In this document: positions 1 to 8,671 of the stretch, in pieces | How the letters are laid out: every line of letters begins with the position of its first letter | Position numbering within the stretch: the stretch's first letter is position 1 | Assembly (NCBI GenBank): GCA_019419645.1 | Contig: DXZN01000004.1 | Location: forward strand, 1 to 52,138 | Source: Collinsella sp. | Lineage (GTDB): Bacteria; Actinomycetota; Coriobacteriia; Coriobacteriales; Coriobacteriaceae | DNA length: 52,138 nucleotides | Direction: 5' to 3' | Notes under the pieces: model-generated | Databases searched by the model: none | What the model saw: the letters and a program-made list of their open reading frames with translations, nothing else | Told to the model about the DNA's origin: nothing | Position numbers and translations under genes: made by a program

Positions 1-578
1 GTCCATCCTCGCAGTATCCGGTTCTCAAGGTGCACGCTTTGCGGCTGATCCGGTCCGACCGGGCCGCGCGGCAAGGAGATATATTGCCAGACCGGAGGGG
101 CGCCGGGGGCGGGAATCGCGCACTCCATATTTTGTTCACAAATGAATAGGTCCCTCAGTCACGTCACTGAGGTTATAACTGAAGCATCAGCTTCTGATAT
201 TGGCGGTGACCAGCTGGTTTATAGATGTTGAGGCATCGGTCATCTCTGGTGCGCCACTTTACTCCAAAAGCATCGGTTATTTGTTTCCCGTCGGTAAAAG
301 GCAGGTTTTGTTCGCCAAGCGTTCCTATATATAGAAGTTCGGGTTCGAACCGTGCATCGGTAACAAAAAAGCGACCAGCCGGAGCCGATCGCTTTCTATT
401 CTATGCTGGAGCATCCAGAGGGGTTCTTCCGAACTCATTTTCTCGCTGCCATTCATGCTTTCGAAGCATCTTTCTACAGCCCTCGTTGTCTATCCTCGTA
501 TCTCACAGGTCTTCCGGAAATTCACAAGCAGTCTTAGGGTCAATTTAGTTCTGCTTTCAGAGACTTGTTTGAGAGTTT
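1..578. other. Gene-free left edge, possible rRNA-operon leader
   Basis: I see no convincing gene here. On the minus strand, positions 28-11 read TTGAGAACCGGATACTGC, which resembles the TTGAGAAC-type motif found in leaders and spacers of actinobacterial rRNA operons. An rrn operon could therefore begin just beyond the left edge, transcribed leftward. The stretch also holds two small perfect hairpins (7-bp arms at 153-159 and 166-172; 5-bp arms near 181-194) and the repeat at 338-405 listed separately. The rRNA idea is inference from motif memory only. Confidence 0.3.
338..405 (-). repeat. Repeat matching the tRNA-Lys downstream tail
   Basis: This block aligns nearly end to end with 1502-1573, the region just 3' of tRNA-Lys. 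Both carry a T-arm-like GGTTCGAACC, then AACAAAAAAGCG, a stem-loop, then CTATTCTATG. On the minus strand the stem-loop (370-393) followed by a T run looks like an intrinsic terminator. No intact tRNA lies beside this copy, so it is either the tail of a lost tRNA or the far junction of something inserted at tRNA-Lys. Confidence 0.6.
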
Positions 579-1376
579 TTAAAGACAGTTCAAAACAATA
601 AGTGAGACACCATAAAGCAGAGCAAGATGAGCCGGATAGAAAATGTAGAAGAAATATTTGAGCTTCAGCCCTCGCTTGCCATTATAAAGATTGATAAGCA
701 GCAACGAAACGACCGCGGCAGCAACATCAGGATTAAATATATTAGCTGTAGCAAACTCAAATCCGCCGCCAACTATATGGCATGACGAAAGGAGCACTGC
801 GCATACTGCAGCAAAGAACATCTTGGCCTTGCTGTCGTGGAATAAATAGAATGCAGCCACAAGCAGAATGCCATACACACCGCCATCTAGTTTAGTGTAT
901 TCAGCTGCCAGTGCTGTCAAAACAATCAGAGCAGTTTCTGCGATGTACCTCTTCCATTTTGAAAGGCTTTGTATCTTTTCCAGAATTATCAAGAAGACCA
1001 AGCAAAGCAGGAGCTCACACATAACATTTTGTTGCCGAAGGTCAAATAGTTGCCCGGTTTGAACGAAATCGTATATGGGCTCCGCAATGATTGCGAAGAC
1101 AAGCATATTTCGCAGGTACCTCTTTATGTCATGAGTATGCAAAAATCCCTCAACTATCAAAAAGCAAAATAAGGGAAATGCAATTCTGCCAAGAACATGA
1201 AGCACATCCGAAGCCTCGCTTAGAATCGCCCACTGTTCGTCTGATATCTGATTGTACGATGCGTGAGTCATGATTCCATTGGTCAGGACGATCCTGCTTA
1301 CATGATCGAGAACCATCGAAATGGCCGCTATTATCTTTAATGTGCTGCCGCTAATTCCGTATCTATCTGTTTTCAT
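579..1376 (-). CDS. TraX family membrane protein
   Basis: This 265-residue protein is almost entirely hydrophobic, with about seven or eight membrane segments. The start LKIIAAISMVLDHVSR and a later GRIAFPLFCFLIVEGF block are typical of the TraX family (PF05857). F-plasmid TraX acetylates pilin; chromosomal copies in gut bacteria have no settled role and may acylate other substrates. AAAGGA lies a few bases before the ATG. The gene is visibly more AT-rich than its neighbours. It lies between two tRNA-Lys-tail-like repeats, and a copy of the tRNA 3' end sits only 19 bases upstream of its start. These points suggest acquisition by transfer. Family assignment is fairly sure; substrate unknown. 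Confidence 0.75.
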   Translation of the reverse strand: MKTDRYGISGSTLKIIAAISMVLDHVSRIVLTNGIMTHASYNQISDEQWAILSEASDVLHVLGRIAFPLFCFLIVEGFLHTHDIKRYLRNMLVFAIIAEPIYDFVQTGQLFDLRQQNVMCELLLCLVFLIILEKIQSLSKWKRYIAETALIVLTALAAEYTKLDGGVYGILLVAAFYLFHDSKAKMFFAAVCAVLLSSCHIVGGGFEFATANIFNPDVAAAVVSLLLINLYNGKRGLKLKYFFYIFYPAHLALLYGVSLIVLNCL

Positions 1377-1394
1377 TTCGTTTTCCTTTCTTTG

Positions 1395-1530
1395 GGTGGG
1401 CCGTCAGAGGTTCGGCCTGCTCTGCAGACGGCCGCTGCGGCGCTTCGCGCCTTGCGCGCTGCGCTGGCAAACGCTCACGCGTTTACTCAGCTCCGCGCCC
1501 TTTCGGGTTCGAACCCATGTCGCGGCAACA
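1395..1530 (-). repeat. Degenerate tRNA-Lys 3'-end copy and hairpins
   Basis: Positions 1395-1414 match 19 of 20 bases of the 3' end of tRNA-Lys (1571-1590). The following bases (TGCTCTGC, then ACGGCC) echo its D-arm and 5' end, so this may be a decayed tRNA. Toward the tRNA come GC-rich inverted repeats with a GCTTCGC or similar core (around 1438-1490) and a second T-arm-like GGGTTCGAACCC at 1505-1516. The layout parallels the one beside tRNA-Gly. Confidence 0.65.
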
Positions 1531-1560
1531 AAAAAGCGGCCGGCATCCGCCAGTCGCTTT
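1529..1560 (-). terminator. Intrinsic terminator after tRNA-Lys
   Basis: On the minus strand an imperfect GC-rich stem (AGCGACTGGC with GCCGGCCGCT, loop GGAT) is followed by a run of six T. It lies 10 bases beyond the tRNA CCA end. Confidence 0.7.
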
Positions 1561-1569
1561 TCTATTCTA

Positions 1570-1645
1570 TGGTGGGCCGTCAGGGGTTCGAACCCTGGAC
1601 CTTGGGATTAAAAGTCCCCTGCTCTGCCAGCTGAGCTAACGGCCC
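1570..1645 (-). tRNA. tRNA-Lys (UUU)
   Basis: This 76-base cloverleaf has the 7-bp acceptor GGGCCGT/ACGGCCC, the anticodon loop ACTTTTAA giving UUU, the T-loop GGTTCGAACC, and an encoded CCA at 1572-1570. It is an ordinary gene, but its 3' end is copied nearby at 1395-1414. Confidence 0.97.
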
Positions 1646-1673
1646 GCGGGTGGCATTGTACCACGGTCTGGGG

Positions 1674-2954
1674 CTATTCCCAACTCCATTGGCCGTTCTG
1701 GAAAATCACAACTTCACGTCCATCAGGCGTAATGCCCGTAATATCGATATCGTCCGTGCCGATCATAAAATCGACGTGCGTGCTCGAGACGTTAACGCCA
1801 TGCTCCAGGAGCTCCTCCTTGGACATGTCATACCCACCCTCGATGCATTCGGGGAAACCGACACCCAGCGCGAGATGGCAGCTAGCGTTCTCATCATAGA
1901 GCGTGTCATAGAATAGAACGCCACTTTCACGGATCGGCGTGTTCTTGGAGATAAGCGCGACCTCACCCAGATGAGCGGCACCTTCATCGGTGTCAATAAT
2001 GCTCGCAAGCGTCGCCTTACCCACGCGGGCATCGTAGTCCACTACGCGGCCCGCCTCGAACTTAATCCAAAAATCGTCAACCTTGTTACCGTGGTGAATG
2101 AGCGGCATAGCCGAATACACGATACCGTCGGCACGCATACGATCAGGCGAGGTGAAGACTTCCTCGGTGGGAATGTTGGGGAAGAAGGGGTGCCCATCGG
2201 GCGTCTTGCCCTTGCCGCCGGCCCACTCGTGACCTTTCGTCATGCCAATCGTCAGATCGGTTCCATTTGCCGAGGTGTAATGCAGGTAGTCGAAACGATT
2301 GTCGTTCAGGAAACGCAGGTTCTTTTCGAATGCGGCGTCATGGAGTTCCCAGTCGCTCTCCGGGTCCTGGCCATCGGCGCGAGCGGTGTGCAGAATCGCA
2401 TTCCACAGCTTATAGATTGCAACCTCATCGGCGTCTCCCGGGAACACCTCGCGCGCCCAGGCAACGACCGGCGCGCCGGCGATGCACCACGGGTTGATGT
2501 TGTAGTCCAGTCCGCGGCGGAAGACCTTGCACTGCGTGTTCCTTGCCTTAGAAGCTGCAGCAGGCTTAGCGGGATCGATGCCCTTAAGGGCGGCAGGGTC
2601 CGCACCCTCGATAAAGATAAAGCAGGCACCATCCTGGGCCAGGGAATCAAGCTGCAGGCGCTTCCACTCGGGCGTCTGCTCAAAATAGCTTTTCTCGACA
2701 TGCTCGTACGTGAGCCTCGTCACGGCGTCATCGGCCCAAATAACCGTCACGTGACCGGCACCGGAGGCATAGGCCTCCGCGACCACCACGCGCGCAAACG
2801 GCGCGCACTCGACCGGAGACTGAACGACAACCTCCTGGCCGGGCTTGACGTTTACGCCCTTGCGGACAACCAGGCGCGCATAGTTTTTAATCTTGGGCTC
2901 CAGGGCCTTCATGCCCTCCAGAGCCTCTTCGACCGTCAGGGCAGCTCGAATCAT
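1674..2954 (-). CDS. M29 family metallo-aminopeptidase
   Basis: This 426-residue protein matches the AmpS/AmpT (peptidase family M29) pattern in length and motifs. These are cytosolic dimeric enzymes that remove N-terminal residues from peptides using two metal ions. Expected metal ligands are visible: Glu in IPTEE (about 265), Glu in HLGEVA (about 331), His in SCHLALG (about 360), and His and Asp in STHVDF (393, 395). I start it at the ATG at 2954 because GGAG lies 6 bases upstream; an in-frame ATG 12 bases earlier has no ribosome site. A terminator-like hairpin lies just upstream (2983-3012), so it may have its own short promoter or depend on read-through. Confidence 0.92.
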   Translation of the reverse strand: MIRAALTVEEALEGMKALEPKIKNYARLVVRKGVNVKPGQEVVVQSPVECAPFARVVVAEAYASGAGHVTVIWADDAVTRLTYEHVEKSYFEQTPEWKRLQLDSLAQDGACFIFIEGADPAALKGIDPAKPAAASKARNTQCKVFRRGLDYNINPWCIAGAPVVAWAREVFPGDADEVAIYKLWNAILHTARADGQDPESDWELHDAAFEKNLRFLNDNRFDYLHYTSANGTDLTIGMTKGHEWAGGKGKTPDGHPFFPNIPTEEVFTSPDRMRADGIVYSAMPLIHHGNKVDDFWIKFEAGRVVDYDARVGKATLASIIDTDEGAAHLGEVALISKNTPIRESGVLFYDTLYDENASCHLALGVGFPECIEGGYDMSKEELLEHGVNVSSTHVDFMIGTDDIDITGITPDGREVVIFQNGQWSWE

Positions 2955-2982
2955 GTGCCACTCCATCTATCTATAGAACAGT

Positions 2983-3012
2983 AAAAAGCGCGCCGCAAAA
3001 ACGACGCGCCTT
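2983..3012 (-). terminator. Terminator after the purC unit
   Basis: On the minus strand a GCGCGTCG stem pairs with a CGGCGCGC arm around a T-rich loop, followed by CTTTTTAC. It lies 30 bases past the stop of the 3043-3618 gene and 28 bases before the M29 start. Confidence 0.65.
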
Positions 3013-3042
3013 ATATCTTAGCGATAAATATGCATGCAAACG

Positions 3043-3618
3043 CTATTTCTTCTTGGAGTCCTTTTTGTCCTCCTCGGCAGCCGCGCGCTCAATAAGAGCG
3101 TTGAGCTTGTTCTCGGACATGCCCTCGGCCTGCGTGCGGTACATGTTGCGCAGGGGACGAATACGAACGAAGTCGTAAATAAAGTCACCCAAAATGACGA
3201 CGTAGGACAAAACGATGCCGACCATCTGGACAGGGCTGGACACCATGCCAGCGGGAGCGAAGTACAGCGAAGCCCAAATGGCCACGACGAGCACCATGCC
3301 GATAGCGAGCACGGCCCACCAGATGCGGCGGCGCTTGGTGTAGTCCTCATCCTGCTTGAGAAGGATATTCGACACCGTGTAGATGCGATCCTCCTTGGCG
3401 CGCTGCTTAGCCTTGCGGGCGCGCTTCTCCTCTTTAGAGAGGCCCTCGAGGTTCTCGCCCTTCTCGAGCTCTTTGCGGCGTGCCTTAGACGAAGCCGGCA
3501 CGACGCGGACAGAGCTCGCTGCCTGACGGGCGGGCTTGGCGGATGCGGCGGACTTGCGCGCAACCCCGGTAACCTCGTGGGATTGCGTGCGCTTGTTCGT
3601 GGCGCTACGGGTACTCAC
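3043..3618 (-). CDS. Small membrane protein with basic cytosolic N-terminus
   Basis: I do not recognise a family. The 191 residues comprise a Lys/Arg-rich, probably disordered or helical N-terminal half (to about 97), two membrane segments (about 100-121 and 128-150), and a charged C-terminal tail ending in KKDSKKK. The GTG start follows the purC stop directly (TAAGTG), so the gene is very likely translationally coupled to purC and in its operon. Nothing ties it to purine synthesis beyond position. The long opposite-strand frame here is a GC-bias shadow. Confidence 0.8.
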   Translation of the reverse strand: MSTRSATNKRTQSHEVTGVARKSAASAKPARQAASSVRVVPASSKARRKELEKGENLEGLSKEEKRARKAKQRAKEDRIYTVSNILLKQDEDYTKRRRIWWAVLAIGMVLVVAIWASLYFAPAGMVSSPVQMVGIVLSYVVILGDFIYDFVRIRPLRNMYRTQAEGMSENKLNALIERAAAEEDKKDSKKK

Positions 3619-4506
3619 TTATGCGTTCTCCTTCATGCTTGTGAACTGGGAGCCCGTGATGATCTGGAAGGCCTCGCGATAGCGCTCGGACGTGCCATCG
3701 ATGACCTCGGCGGGCAGGTGCGGGGTCTCCCCCGTCATATCCCAGTTGGCTTTGAGCCAATTGCGGACGAATTGCTTGTCGTAGCTGGGCTGAATCTTGC
3801 CCTCCTCGTAGCTGGCGGCAGGCCAGAAACGGCTGGAGTCGGGCGTGAGGCACTCGTCGATCAGCGTGACCTTGCCATCGATGACACCAAACTCGAACTT
3901 GGTGTCGGCAATGATGATGCCACGGGTCGCGGCGTACTCGGCGGCAGCCTTGTAGATCTTGAGGGAAAGGTCGCGAATCTGCGTGGCGATGTCCTCGCCC
4001 ACGATCTCGCAGCAACGCTCGAACGAGATGTTCTCGTCGTGGTCACCGATCTCGGCCTTCGTGGACGGCGTAAACAGCGGCTCGGGAAGCTTGGAAGCCT
4101 CGGTCAGGCCCTCAGGCAGCTGGATGCCGCAGACGGTGCCGTTCTCGTCGTAGGTCTTCTTGCCCGAACCGGTCAGATAGCCGCGGACGATGCACTCGAT
4201 AGGAATCGTCTGGGCCTTCTTAACCAGCATGGCGCGGCCGGCGAGGTAGTCACGATACTCAGCAAACTCCTCAGGGAAATCCGCCGGGTCGATGGAAACG
4301 AGGTGGTTGGGAACGATGTCGGCAAACTTATCGAACCAGAATGCCGAGATGCGGTTGAGCACCTCTCCCTTAAACGGAATCTCGTCGGGAAGAATGAAGT
4401 CGAACGCAGAAATGCGGTCGGTGGCGACCATCAGCAGGTTTTCACCGGCATCGTAGATATCACGAACCTTGCCACGGGAATCCGGACGACGCTCCATCGT
4501 TGTCAC
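3619..4506 (-). CDS. purC: SAICAR synthase (PurC)
   Basis: PurC joins CAIR and aspartate with ATP in purine biosynthesis. The 295-residue protein carries the family signatures: RGKVRDIYD at the N-terminus, ATDRISAFD, the SAICAR synthetase pattern IPIECIVRGYLTGSG, and DTKFEFG with LIDECLTPDSSRF. It resembles the longer, stand-alone PurC type. I prefer the GTG at 4506 because AAGGAG sits 8 bases upstream; a GTG three codons earlier would lie too close to it. It leads a two-gene unit with the membrane protein at 3043-3618. The 110-base leader holds a small hairpin (TGCGGG/CCCGCA near 4538-4556) of unknown role. Confidence 0.96.
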   Translation of the reverse strand: MTTMERRPDSRGKVRDIYDAGENLLMVATDRISAFDFILPDEIPFKGEVLNRISAFWFDKFADIVPNHLVSIDPADFPEEFAEYRDYLAGRAMLVKKAQTIPIECIVRGYLTGSGKKTYDENGTVCGIQLPEGLTEASKLPEPLFTPSTKAEIGDHDENISFERCCEIVGEDIATQIRDLSLKIYKAAAEYAATRGIIIADTKFEFGVIDGKVTLIDECLTPDSSRFWPAASYEEGKIQPSYDKQFVRNWLKANWDMTGETPHLPAEVIDGTSERYREAFQIITGSQFTSMKENA

Positions 4507-4615
4507 GTGAGTCACTCCTTACCAAAATACGACAGTAATGCGGGTTCTTTCCCGCACGTTTTCGCAAACTCGGAGCGGCAGGGACGAAACCCCTCCTTCA
4601 CCGAATAGCGAAAAG

Positions 4616-6181
4616 CTAGTGCTCCATTGTAGTAGATGCCGCGTCCGCCGTGTGCTCGCGAGGCAGATGAATTGTAAAAGTCGTACCCTTTCCAAGCTCC
4701 GACTCCACGGAAATGTAGCCATGATGGCGCTCGACGATTTGTTTAGTCACGGCGAGGCCCACGCCCAGGCCACCCGCCTCGCGGGCGCGACTGGCGTCGG
4801 CACGCCAAAAACGACCAAAGATGCGCGACAGATCGTCCTTGGCAATACCGATGCCGGTATCCGAAACGGCAATACTGACATGCTTGCGGTCACTGAGCAC
4901 CGACACCACGACCCAACCGCCCTCGGGGGTGTAGCGCATGGCGTTGCTCATGAGATTGATGACGCACTGCGTGATCATGTCGGGATCGGCCTCGACGACA
5001 TCGTCGTGACCCTGGGTTTCATCTGCAAAGCGCAAGCGCAGATCGCGGTCAACAAACAGGCGCTCCTGAGCGTTGACGATGGAACGCACGAAGGGAACCA
5101 TGTCCACCGGCTCAAGGTTGAGCGGCGCTGTGCTGTTTTCCATGCGCGATAGATCGAGCATCTGCTGCACCAGACGGGCCAGGCGACGTGTCTCGGATGC
5201 AACGGTTTCCAGATGCTCGTCGTCGGTGGGATACACCCCATCCTGCATGGCTTCGACTGTCGCGAGCATGGCCATAAGCGGAGTACGAAGTTCGTGAGCC
5301 ACGTCTGAGGTCAGGCGCTTCTCGTGTTTCATATCCTTCTCGAGCGAAGTGGCCATCTCATCGAAGGTCTCACCCAGCTGATCAATCTCGTCATCACCGC
5401 GCAAACCAGTACGAGCGGACAGATCGCCATCGCGAATTTGCTTGGCCGTGCTCGTAATACGATGAATCGGCTTGGTGAGCATGCGCGACACGAGCGATCC
5501 GATAACGACCGAAATGCAGATTGCAACAACCGCGGCGAGGGCCATGGCGTTAAAGGTCTTCTCCCTAAATGCAGAATCCGCCTTGGTGAGCAAGGCATCG
5601 GAGCCGATGGCCCATAGCTTTACCTGTCCGACATGCTCGCCGGAAGACGTTATGATTTCGACGTTGGCAACGCTATCGGAGTCGGTTGGAGCAGACGAGA
5701 CCGGGCTATGCGATGCTTTTTTACCGCTCGAGCTGCTCGACGCCGATTCGCTCTCGCGCACATCGGCGGTCGCGCTTGCCGAAGGCCATGAGTCGTCATA
5801 GACGACAACGCCCTTCTTGTTGACGACCTGCATACTCAGGTCGTCGGATACCAAACTCGATGTCGCGACCGTGCGCAGCTCGCCCGCAGTCCAGTTGCCG
5901 TTTTCCTCATACGACGTCGCAAGCTTTTCGGCAGCAGAATTGGCGATCTCGACGATATTGGAGCGCGTGTAATCCGAAAAGACCGTGCCCCACACAACAG
6001 AGACCACGCCCACCAGCACCAATACCGTCATGAGCGATGTCAGAGCAAAAGCAAGTGCCATGCGCGAGGGATAGCTCATCGTTGGCCGTGAATCGGAACG
6101 AGGCGTGTTCCAACTAGCCTTGGAACCCGCCTCGCTCTCCTGCTTGTGCTTTTGTCCGATTTCAAAGCGCGCAGGTGTCAT
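4616..6181 (-). CDS. Sensor histidine kinase (HAMP, HisKA, HATPase)
   Basis: This is the kinase partner of the upstream response regulator. The 521 residues read in order: cytosolic N-terminus; membrane segment about 43-66; extracytoplasmic sensor region about 67-205 with a Ser-rich low-complexity stretch (145-165); second membrane segment about 211-233; HAMP; a HisKA domain with the phospho-acceptor His296 in SDVAHELRTP; and a HATPase with N-box NLMSNAMRYTPEGG and G1 box SDTGIGIA. The start has AGGGA about 8 bases upstream, and the gap after the regulator gene is only 11 bases, so they form one operon. The ligand cannot be read from sequence. Confidence 0.93.
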   Translation of the reverse strand: MTPARFEIGQKHKQESEAGSKASWNTPRSDSRPTMSYPSRMALAFALTSLMTVLVLVGVVSVVWGTVFSDYTRSNIVEIANSAAEKLATSYEENGNWTAGELRTVATSSLVSDDLSMQVVNKKGVVVYDDSWPSASATADVRESESASSSSSGKKASHSPVSSAPTDSDSVANVEIITSSGEHVGQVKLWAIGSDALLTKADSAFREKTFNAMALAAVVAICISVVIGSLVSRMLTKPIHRITSTAKQIRDGDLSARTGLRGDDEIDQLGETFDEMATSLEKDMKHEKRLTSDVAHELRTPLMAMLATVEAMQDGVYPTDDEHLETVASETRRLARLVQQMLDLSRMENSTAPLNLEPVDMVPFVRSIVNAQERLFVDRDLRLRFADETQGHDDVVEADPDMITQCVINLMSNAMRYTPEGGWVVVSVLSDRKHVSIAVSDTGIGIAKDDLSRIFGRFWRADASRAREAGGLGVGLAVTKQIVERHHGYISVESELGKGTTFTIHLPREHTADAASTTMEH

Positions 6182-6192
6182 ATGTGATTTCC

Positions 6193-6915
6193 CTATTTCT
6201 CGTCCGACTTATCGGTCTTGGCCGGAGCCTCGAAGCGATAGCCGACACCGTGGACGGTGTAGAGCCACTTGGGCTTCTTGGGATCATCGCCCAGCTTGGC
6301 GCGAAGATTCTTCACGTGGCTATCGATGGTGCGCTCATAGCCCTCAAAGTCGTAGCCGAGCACCTTCTCGACCAGCTCCATGCGGTTGTAGACGCGACCG
6401 GGGTGACGGGCAAGCGTGGTGAGCAGCTTAAACTCGGAAGCCGTCAGGTCGACTTCCTTGCCCTCGACCAAAATCTTGTGGCCCGAGATATCGATGACCA
6501 GATCGCCGAAGTCGAGTACCTCGACGGCTGGCTCGTCGGCCTGATGGGCACGGCGGAACAAGGCGCGTACGCGCGCGACAAGCTCGCGCGGCGAGAACGG
6601 CTTAATCAGATAGTCGTCGGCGCCGAGCTCAAGACCGATAATACGGTCCTCGATCTCGCCCTTGGCAGTCAGCATGATGATGGGGACATCCGAGGTATCG
6701 CGAATGGTGCGGCAAACGCGCTCGCCGGGGATCTTGGGGAGCATAAGGTCGAGCACGACCAGGTCAAACTGATGCTTCTCGAACTCCTCGATCGCGGACT
6801 GGCCGTCGCCGACACCCACAACCCAGTAGCCTTCGCGCTCGAGATAGGCAGCGACGGCGTCACGGATTGCCTTCTCATCCTCGACCAGCAGAATCTTTTT
6901 TGCATCTGAAGCCAT
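6193..6915 (-). CDS. OmpR/PhoB family response regulator
   Basis: The 240-residue protein has a receiver domain with the acidic pocket Glu12-Asp13, phospho-acceptor Asp56 in VVLDLMLP, and the conserved Lys in LIKPFSPRE. A C-terminal winged helix follows with the PhoB-type end VRGVGY-like YTVHGVGYRFE. The ATG at 6915 is chosen because a run of G residues forms a ribosome site just upstream; a TTG seven codons earlier is less likely. It precedes the kinase gene by 11 bases. The target regulon is not visible. A hairpin (8-bp arms at 6971-6978 and 7002-7009) lies between it and the lipoprotein gene. Confidence 0.94.
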   Translation of the reverse strand: MASDAKKILLVEDEKAIRDAVAAYLEREGYWVVGVGDGQSAIEEFEKHQFDLVVLDLMLPKIPGERVCRTIRDTSDVPIIMLTAKGEIEDRIIGLELGADDYLIKPFSPRELVARVRALFRRAHQADEPAVEVLDFGDLVIDISGHKILVEGKEVDLTASEFKLLTTLARHPGRVYNRMELVEKVLGYDFEGYERTIDSHVKNLRAKLGDDPKKPKWLYTVHGVGYRFEAPAKTDKSDEK

Positions 6916-7068
6916 AACACGGCCCCCCTGTCTCAATCAGCTAAGAACAAGCCCATTTTAACGCACCTGAGCCCGCCGGATGCCACTATGACGCGGCAGC
7001 TCGGCGGGCGGTACTCACAATTACAACGCGTTTATTCCCCTGTTGGCGCCTTTTTAACCCCTCTAAGC

Positions 7069-8280
7069 TTAAAGAGAGAATAGGCGTGCGGTGACCGTCT
7101 CGGGTATACCCTGGCTGTTGCGCACCGTGGCGTACGTAAGGAATGAGTCCGATTTTCCCGCCGTAGCTGGATAATCGCCATACTCCAAAGCGCGGTCGGG
7201 CGACAGCAGCGAGCCATAGGTCTTGGCAGAGGTGTCGATCAGGAAATGCGATGCCTGCACCTTAACAAGGTATTTATTCTTCTTGCCAGCCGCACATGCA
7301 AGCGGCTCGCGTGACAGGAAGAGGTACGGCCCTCCCTCATTACCGATATACGTGCCCATGTTGCCCAAGCTGCCCACGCCACTATAGGTCGCCTCGATAG
7401 AAAACACGAAGGTATCGCCCATATATACGGCCTCGAAAGGCGAGACTGACGAGGGAAGGACTAGCTGGGCACGTTTGGTGTTGTTGCCGTCGGTCAGATC
7501 GATTGCCGTTATGCCGTAGTAGACGCCCTCGTCGTTGCGGACACGCGGCGAGATGGTCAAAATGCCGTCGCTCGCACGCGGGGCCGATGCAAAGCGGCCC
7601 GTCGACTTCCAAATTGTCTCGGCCTTAGATTCATCAAGCGAGCGACGATAGCAAAACGAATCACTACTCGTTTTATTGCCGCCTGCCGAAGGCATTTTAT
7701 ACCAGATGACTGATGACCCGAACGCCGTAAACAGTGGCGGATCATAGTCCTTGCCACCCCGATCGAGCTCAACCACGTCGCCAGAGAGCGAAGCGCCCGA
7801 CAGATTTTGAGCGTAGAGCTTCCACGATGAATTGGCAAAGTTCATCTCAACCCACGCAAACACGCCATCGCCGGCACGGACATCGTAAAATGCATATCCC
7901 GTGCCCTCGATAGGATCCTCGATTAATGTGGTAAGCGAGCCGTCGCCCAAGTTGAGCACGCCAAGCGTGTTGGCATGTAACGCAGACGCCGGGGCCATCA
8001 TCGCCGCGGCGTAGTCACCATCGCAGTAGTACAGTAGCGTGCCCAGCGGCAGCGTCCACGAGGCCGCAGGCTCAAGATCGATATCGACGGCCTCATACTC
8101 ATCAGTGATCGAGACGATCTTTGAGTCGTCCTTGATAACCTGCGGCTCGCCGGCGGCATCATCGCTGGTGCCCGTTTTTTTCGAGCATCCTGCAAGCACC
8201 GTGGCAGTGCCCGCAGCAACCCCACCGAGCACAAAGCCGCGACGCGATATTCCGTTCTTGATGTGATCGGCGATACCCAT
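7069..8280 (-). CDS. Tat-type lipoprotein, unknown function
   Basis: The 403-residue protein begins with a twin-arginine signal (SRRGFVLGG at about 12-20) running into the lipobox LAGC, so export folded through Tat and lipidation on Cys are predicted. The mature part is rich in beta-strand-like repeats with aromatic residues (for example GVFAWVEMNF, SSVIWYKMP, TFVFSIEATY), suggesting a propeller-like extracellular domain. That fold is inference. Its ATG overlaps the stop of the TSCPD gene (TAATG), so the two are translationally coupled. No catalytic motif was recognised. Confidence 0.85.
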   Translation of the reverse strand: MGIADHIKNGISRRGFVLGGVAAGTATVLAGCSKKTGTSDDAAGEPQVIKDDSKIVSITDEYEAVDIDLEPAASWTLPLGTLLYYCDGDYAAAMMAPASALHANTLGVLNLGDGSLTTLIEDPIEGTGYAFYDVRAGDGVFAWVEMNFANSSWKLYAQNLSGASLSGDVVELDRGGKDYDPPLFTAFGSSVIWYKMPSAGGNKTSSDSFCYRRSLDESKAETIWKSTGRFASAPRASDGILTISPRVRNDEGVYYGITAIDLTDGNNTKRAQLVLPSSVSPFEAVYMGDTFVFSIEATYSGVGSLGNMGTYIGNEGGPYLFLSREPLACAAGKKNKYLVKVQASHFLIDTSAKTYGSLLSPDRALEYGDYPATAGKSDSFLTYATVRNSQGIPETVTARLFSL

Positions 8281-8543
8281 TAGGCGATCTCGGCGCGAGC
8301 GGCCTCGATAGCGCGTGTAAGCTGGTCGGCGCAGGAGGTCTTTTTCATACCGCAGGTATTACCGGCGAGAACCTCGATTACGCGATCGGCAGGAGCGCCC
8401 TCGACCAGCTTGGAGATTGCCTTGAGATTGCCGTCGCAGCCACCGGTAAACTCAACGCCTATCACCTTGTTGCCGTCATCGGAAAGGTCAAGGTGAATAT
8501 TGCGAGCACACACGCCCTGAGGCTTGTAATCAAACGAAATCAT
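8280..8543 (-). CDS. TSCPD-domain protein (TIGR03905-like)
   Basis: This 87-residue protein matches the short stand-alone TSCPD family I know as TIGR03905. It has an N-terminal FDYKPQGVCARNI, a GGCDGNLKAISKL core, and GNTCGMKKTSCADQL near the end, with four conserved cysteines. The TSCPD domain also occurs at the C-terminus of some ribonucleotide reductases, where it may bind metal; the small protein has no known function. AGAGGGG precedes the ATG. It is coupled to the Tat lipoprotein by a TAATG overlap. Confidence 0.85.
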   Translation of the reverse strand: MISFDYKPQGVCARNIHLDLSDDGNKVIGVEFTGGCDGNLKAISKLVEGAPADRVIEVLAGNTCGMKKTSCADQLTRAIEAARAEIA

Positions 8544-8607
8544 GCGATCCCCTCTCAGAATGTTATTCGAGACGACTATTATCCCCGTCTTTCCCTAAAT
8601 GCAACGA

Positions 8608-8645
8608 GGCGCTTTGCCGGCAACACACATTACCAGCAAAGCGCC
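8608..8645 (-). terminator. Hairpin after purB
   Basis: Perfect 10-bp arms GGCGCTTTGC and GCAAAGCGCC flank an 18-base loop beyond the purB stop. There is no clear T run on the minus strand, so termination is only probable. Confidence 0.45.
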
Positions 8646-8671
8646 CTAAAAAGCTAACGTTATGCCCGAAC

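Noticed and set aside
225..548. Short plus-strand frame near the left edge
   Set aside because: It crosses the tRNA-tail repeat and terminator, has Ser/Arg-rich random composition, and no ribosome site.
1971..2984. Plus-strand frame opposite the M29 aminopeptidase
   Set aside because: Its codons mirror a gene with clear metal-binding motifs on the other strand.
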